64,000 nucleotides of DNA from UBA946 sp031550725 (GTDB lineage Bacteria > Bacillota > Clostridia > Oscillospirales > Ruminococcaceae). A program made the translations under genes and the position numbers. The DNA lies in contig JAVBOH010000021.1 in the NCBI GenBank assembly GCA_031550725.1, positions 70,253 to 134,252 of the forward strand. Direction: 5' to 3'. The notes beneath the pieces are model-generated. The model saw only the letters and a list, made by a program, of their open reading frames with translations, had not been told where the DNA came from and ran no database searches. Shown in pieces: positions 61,389 through 64,000 of the stretch; position 1 is the stretch's first letter; each line of letters starts with the position of its first letter.

Positions 61389-62699
61389 CATCTTATCATC
61401 ACAGTTGTCTTTTTTTAACAGTAATTTCAATGTAAAAGCATTATTGGCATATATAAAGTTCAATACACCACCAAGTTTTTCTGCTGAAGATTTGATACTT
61501 TGAATTCCATACCCATGTAAACTTCTCTCAGACTTTGTCGTAGATAAATCATCAGTATCAGCAAAAATTGATGAATTTGATATTTCTATCATTATACTAT
61601 CCTCAATTTCATTTATTGATACACAGATGTATCTTTCATTCACATCAACTTTTAAGCATGCCTCTATCGCATTATCAAGAGCATTACCAAATATTCTGCA
61701 TAGTTCTAATGAATTTCCAGTAATTTCAGATACTATTTTAATTTTTGTTATAAACTTAATGTTATATTGTCTGGAAGTATTTCCTTTTATATTTATAAGT
61801 GAATCTACAGCTTCATTCCCAGTATAACATAATGATGCAAAATTATCTATTTCATTAAGCAATGCATCAATATGTATTTCAGCATTCATATACCTGTGAT
61901 TTGTAATTAAATCATTCAACACAGCTAATTCATTCTGAAAATCATGCTTAAGCTTTTTCATTTCTTTGTATGATATTCTTAATAATTTGTAATTCTCTGC
62001 TTCTCTCTCAGCAACAGTTTCAAGAAAAGATAGCTTTATTTGCTTTGAATAGCTTTCAAAGAAGTTAAGCATTGATAAATTAATGTAGATTATTCCAACT
62101 ATAGAAATTATATAAATCGCTGTGAACTTTGCATTCTCAGGATGTGAGATAGGAACAGTTATACCATAAAGAATTACTATGCTTATTACTGGAGTTAAAA
62201 TAATTGAAATCCAATATTTTAGTGGTAGTTCTTTTACCTTTTTCATTAATAATCGAGTTATAGAAACAACCATCCAAAGATATAAGATTTTAGATATAAC
62301 CATACCTATTGTTCTACCTATAAATGTATCAAAATAGTTTCGTGATACATCTGAGTTTAATATATATGTAAAACCAACTAAAATAGGATCAGCAATTAGT
62401 ATTATCATGAGATAAATGAACGAATAGAAAACCTTGTATACCATTTTACCATCGTACAATATTATAGATATAAACAACAATAAAATTGATGTTATTATTA
62501 GAAGTAAAATTGGATCAAATTTTTTTATAGCTGCAAAAGAAATAATTAATGAGGATGAAAAATAAATTGCAATTAAAGGTAGCTTATTTTTATACTTGTA
62601 TTTTAGTAGCTTATTATAAAACAAACCAATTATATACATCTCGGTAAATGCATTTATAAGCTCTACAAAGCAAATCATATTATGTATATCTCCTGACAT
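61371..62699 (-). CDS. AgrC-like GHKL sensor kinase
   Basis: The 442-aa protein has six or seven N-terminal membrane helices (residues 1-215), a helix with the phospho-accepting His in KKLKHDFQNELAVLND, and a GHKL ATPase (FGNALDNAIEACLKV; HGYGIQSIKSSAEKL). It should sense the cyclic peptide outside and signal to the LytTR regulator. It lies 31 bp after that regulator gene. Confidence 0.87.
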   Translation of the reverse strand: MSGDIHNMICFVELINAFTEMYIIGLFYNKLLKYKYKNKLPLIAIYFSSSLIISFAAIKKFDPILLLIITSILLLFISIILYDGKMVYKVFYSFIYLMIILIADPILVGFTYILNSDVSRNYFDTFIGRTIGMVISKILYLWMVVSITRLLMKKVKELPLKYWISIILTPVISIVILYGITVPISHPENAKFTAIYIISIVGIIYINLSMLNFFESYSKQIKLSFLETVAEREAENYKLLRISYKEMKKLKHDFQNELAVLNDLITNHRYMNAEIHIDALLNEIDNFASLCYTGNEAVDSLINIKGNTSRQYNIKFITKIKIVSEITGNSLELCRIFGNALDNAIEACLKVDVNERYICVSINEIEDSIMIEISNSSIFADTDDLSTTKSERSLHGYGIQSIKSSAEKLGGVLNFIYANNAFTLKLLLKKDNCDDKMMHLTT

Positions 62700-62730
62700 A
62701 AATAAGTTTTATATAATATATTATTGTTTA

Positions 62731-63432
62731 CTATTTTCCTGACATATAATTTAAATATTCCTTGATAATTTTATCCTTAACAGAGCGACCGATACCTATA
62801 ATAATTCCATTTTTCATTATAATATCATTTTTCTCTATAAATTTTATATAAGTTAAATTGACAAGATAACTTTTATTAGGTTTGATAAAACCATCTTTGT
62901 AATATTGTTCTTCTAAATCAGATATTTTACCATAATAAGTAAATTCACTATTATTGGTATGAACTACAATAGTACGATTGAACACTTCAAAATATTGAAT
63001 ATCACATAACCTTGCATTGAATGTTTTATTTTGATTTATATATTGAAACAGTTTATTCCTTTGGTTATACTCATTTATAATTGAATGAAGCTGCTCTAAA
63101 TACATATTTTCTGGTTGCTGTTTTAATATAAATCGTTCGGCTTTAACAGAATATCCTTGTATTGCAAAATCATCATGACTTGTCAAAAATGCAATTGTAA
63201 CATTTTCATCAATATTTCTTATCTCCTTAGCTGTTTCAATTCCATTAAAACCAGTCATTTCTATATCAAGAAATATTATATCAAAGCATGAAATAGAATA
63301 ATCCTTAAGTAAATCATTACCACTTGAGAAATCAGAGATTTTAAATTCAGAGTCGCTTAATATTTTAGTTAAGTAGCTTTTAACTTTATTTATATATACT
63401 TTTTCATCATCACAAAGTGCTATTTTCAACAT
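62731..63432 (-). CDS. LytTR-family response regulator (AgrA-like)
   Basis: The 233-aa regulator has a receiver with CDDE at 7-10 and phospho-Asp56 in IIFLDIEMTGFNG, then a LytTR DNA-binding domain (FNARLCDIQYFEVFNRTIVV; DGFIKPNKSYLVNLTYIKFI). LytTR proteins bind paired 9-bp repeats about 21 bp apart, which are seen at 61353-61382 and 49664-49693. AAGGAGGTAGCTTT precedes ATG. It begins the operon. Confidence 0.9.
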   Translation of the reverse strand: MLKIALCDDEKVYINKVKSYLTKILSDSEFKISDFSSGNDLLKDYSISCFDIIFLDIEMTGFNGIETAKEIRNIDENVTIAFLTSHDDFAIQGYSVKAERFILKQQPENMYLEQLHSIINEYNQRNKLFQYINQNKTFNARLCDIQYFEVFNRTIVVHTNNSEFTYYGKISDLEEQYYKDGFIKPNKSYLVNLTYIKFIEKNDIIMKNGIIIGIGRSVKDKIIKEYLNYMSGK

Positions 63433-63463
63433 AAAGCTACCTCCTTAAAATATACATAATTCT

Positions 63464-63492
63464 ATTGTAAATTAATGTTTATAAAATGTCAA
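63464..63492 (-). promoter_or_regulatory. Promoter of the agr regulator and kinase genes
   Basis: Minus-strand -35 TTGACA (63487-63492), 17-bp spacer, -10 TACAAT (63464-63469). This near-consensus promoter suggests steady expression of the sensing genes. Confidence 0.75.
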
Positions 63493-63752
63493 TGTTGCAA
63501 AACGGCGAAAATAATTCTTGAAAATTATTACTTTTACCGACTTTTATGGTATCATACACAGATATAGCGTGCGTAATTATCGAAAATATATAAAACAAAA
63601 AATTTTTTGATTTAATAATTATAATTATTTTATTGATATATAAATTTACATATATAAATATATTATGTTATATTTCAATCCATTTTGCAATAGATTTTCG
63701 ACAAGACATATCAAAATCAGAATGAAATGTGTTTTGAATAGAAAAAACAGAT

Positions 63753-63776
63753 CTGACCGTAAAAAATTACGGTCAG
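63753..63776. repeat. Palindrome related to 32448, copy 2
   Basis: CTGACCGTAA, AAAA, TTACGGTCAG followed by GTG, as in copy 1 (GT after CAG). The rest of 63493-64000 shows no gene; a promoter-like stretch near 63870 (CTTGTATAATG) may belong to a gene beyond the window. Confidence 0.65.
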
Positions 63777-64000
63777 GTGCTTTCTTCAATTATTTAGCGT
63801 ATACTGCTTAAAAGTTTTAATATCCATTAACAACATATAATGTACAGAGTTACTCTATTCCTTAATCCTTGTATAATGAAAACATAGGGTTTCAAAATAC
63901 ATACCTTTCTTAAAATTTGTTTAATGTAAATAAGATAGCCCTATACTATCAACAGATGCTGTGGATTGGTTATTAATCCTACTGCGAAGAAATTCGACAG

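Noticed and set aside
1..64000. tRNA or rRNA genes as integration targets
   Set aside because: No cloverleaf with the conserved T-loop GGTTCGA-type sequence and no rRNA core sequence was recognised on reading; a covariance search would be decisive.

Overview
The window is AT-rich, densely coded bacterial DNA with Shine-Dalgarno sites, short operons and many accessory genes. It suggests a low-GC Firmicute, most likely a gut Clostridia/Oscillospirales-type anaerobe. Supporting signs are ECF vitamin transport, an Agr-type peptide system, GHKL kinases, relaxase/MobC elements and many GyrI-like effector domains. No rRNA, tRNA or CRISPR array was recognised.

Layout. (1) 1-7.1 kb: an OmpR/histidine-kinase pair, then a small membrane peptide, a lipid-kinase-family protein and a MacB-like ABC exporter. 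After these come a striking element of two cloverleaf-like palindrome groups and a scar of broken genes (degV, IS5-type transposase, MFS, YkvA). (2) 7.2-11.1 kb: a minus-strand operon of riboflavin-type ECF S-component, flavin/ferredoxin protein, zinc-type macrodomain and class M sirtuin, next to a divergent HxlR/flavin-oxidase pair. (3) 11.3-16.6 kb: a TetR regulator divergent from an MMPL exporter and a YhgE-like heptad protein. (4) 16.8-26.6 kb: an IS3 remnant, DJ-1, a YafY/WYL regulator, several GyrI/AraC effector-domain genes, two proteins sharing an N-terminal peptide, and an AAC(6')-like acetyltransferase behind a leader-peptide attenuator.

(5) 26.7-32.5 kb: a decayed mobilizable element with a ParM fragment, oriT-like repeats, MobC, relaxase, an overlapping coiled-coil gene, a metalloprotease, a frameshifted STAND-type NTPase and an excisionase-like gene. 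(6) 32.5-41.1 kb: small minus-strand resistance and detoxification operons (GNAT, APH-fold kinases, AraC, VOC, flavodoxin, MarR), each block ending in a near-identical terminator hairpin. (7) 41.3-49.7 kb: a truncated tyrosine integrase next to a four-gene minus-strand operon. It holds a 910-aa P-loop ATPase and a 900-aa divergent adenosine deaminase, the RdrA/RdrB pair of RADAR anti-phage systems, plus a HEPN-like protein and a four-helix membrane protein.

(8) 49.8-64 kb: an Agr-type quorum-sensing locus (LytTR regulator, GHKL kinase, AgrB and two tandem AgrD-like peptides) running into two very large secreted multidomain proteins and an ankyrin lipoprotein.

The most notable observation links (7) and (8). 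A 71-bp segment carrying two TTGAC-type boxes 21 bp apart and a TATACT -10 lies in front of agrB. A gap-free copy, 60 of 71 positions identical by eye, lies in front of rdrA in the same orientation. This suggests that the RADAR-type defence operon is under the Agr-like quorum-sensing regulator.
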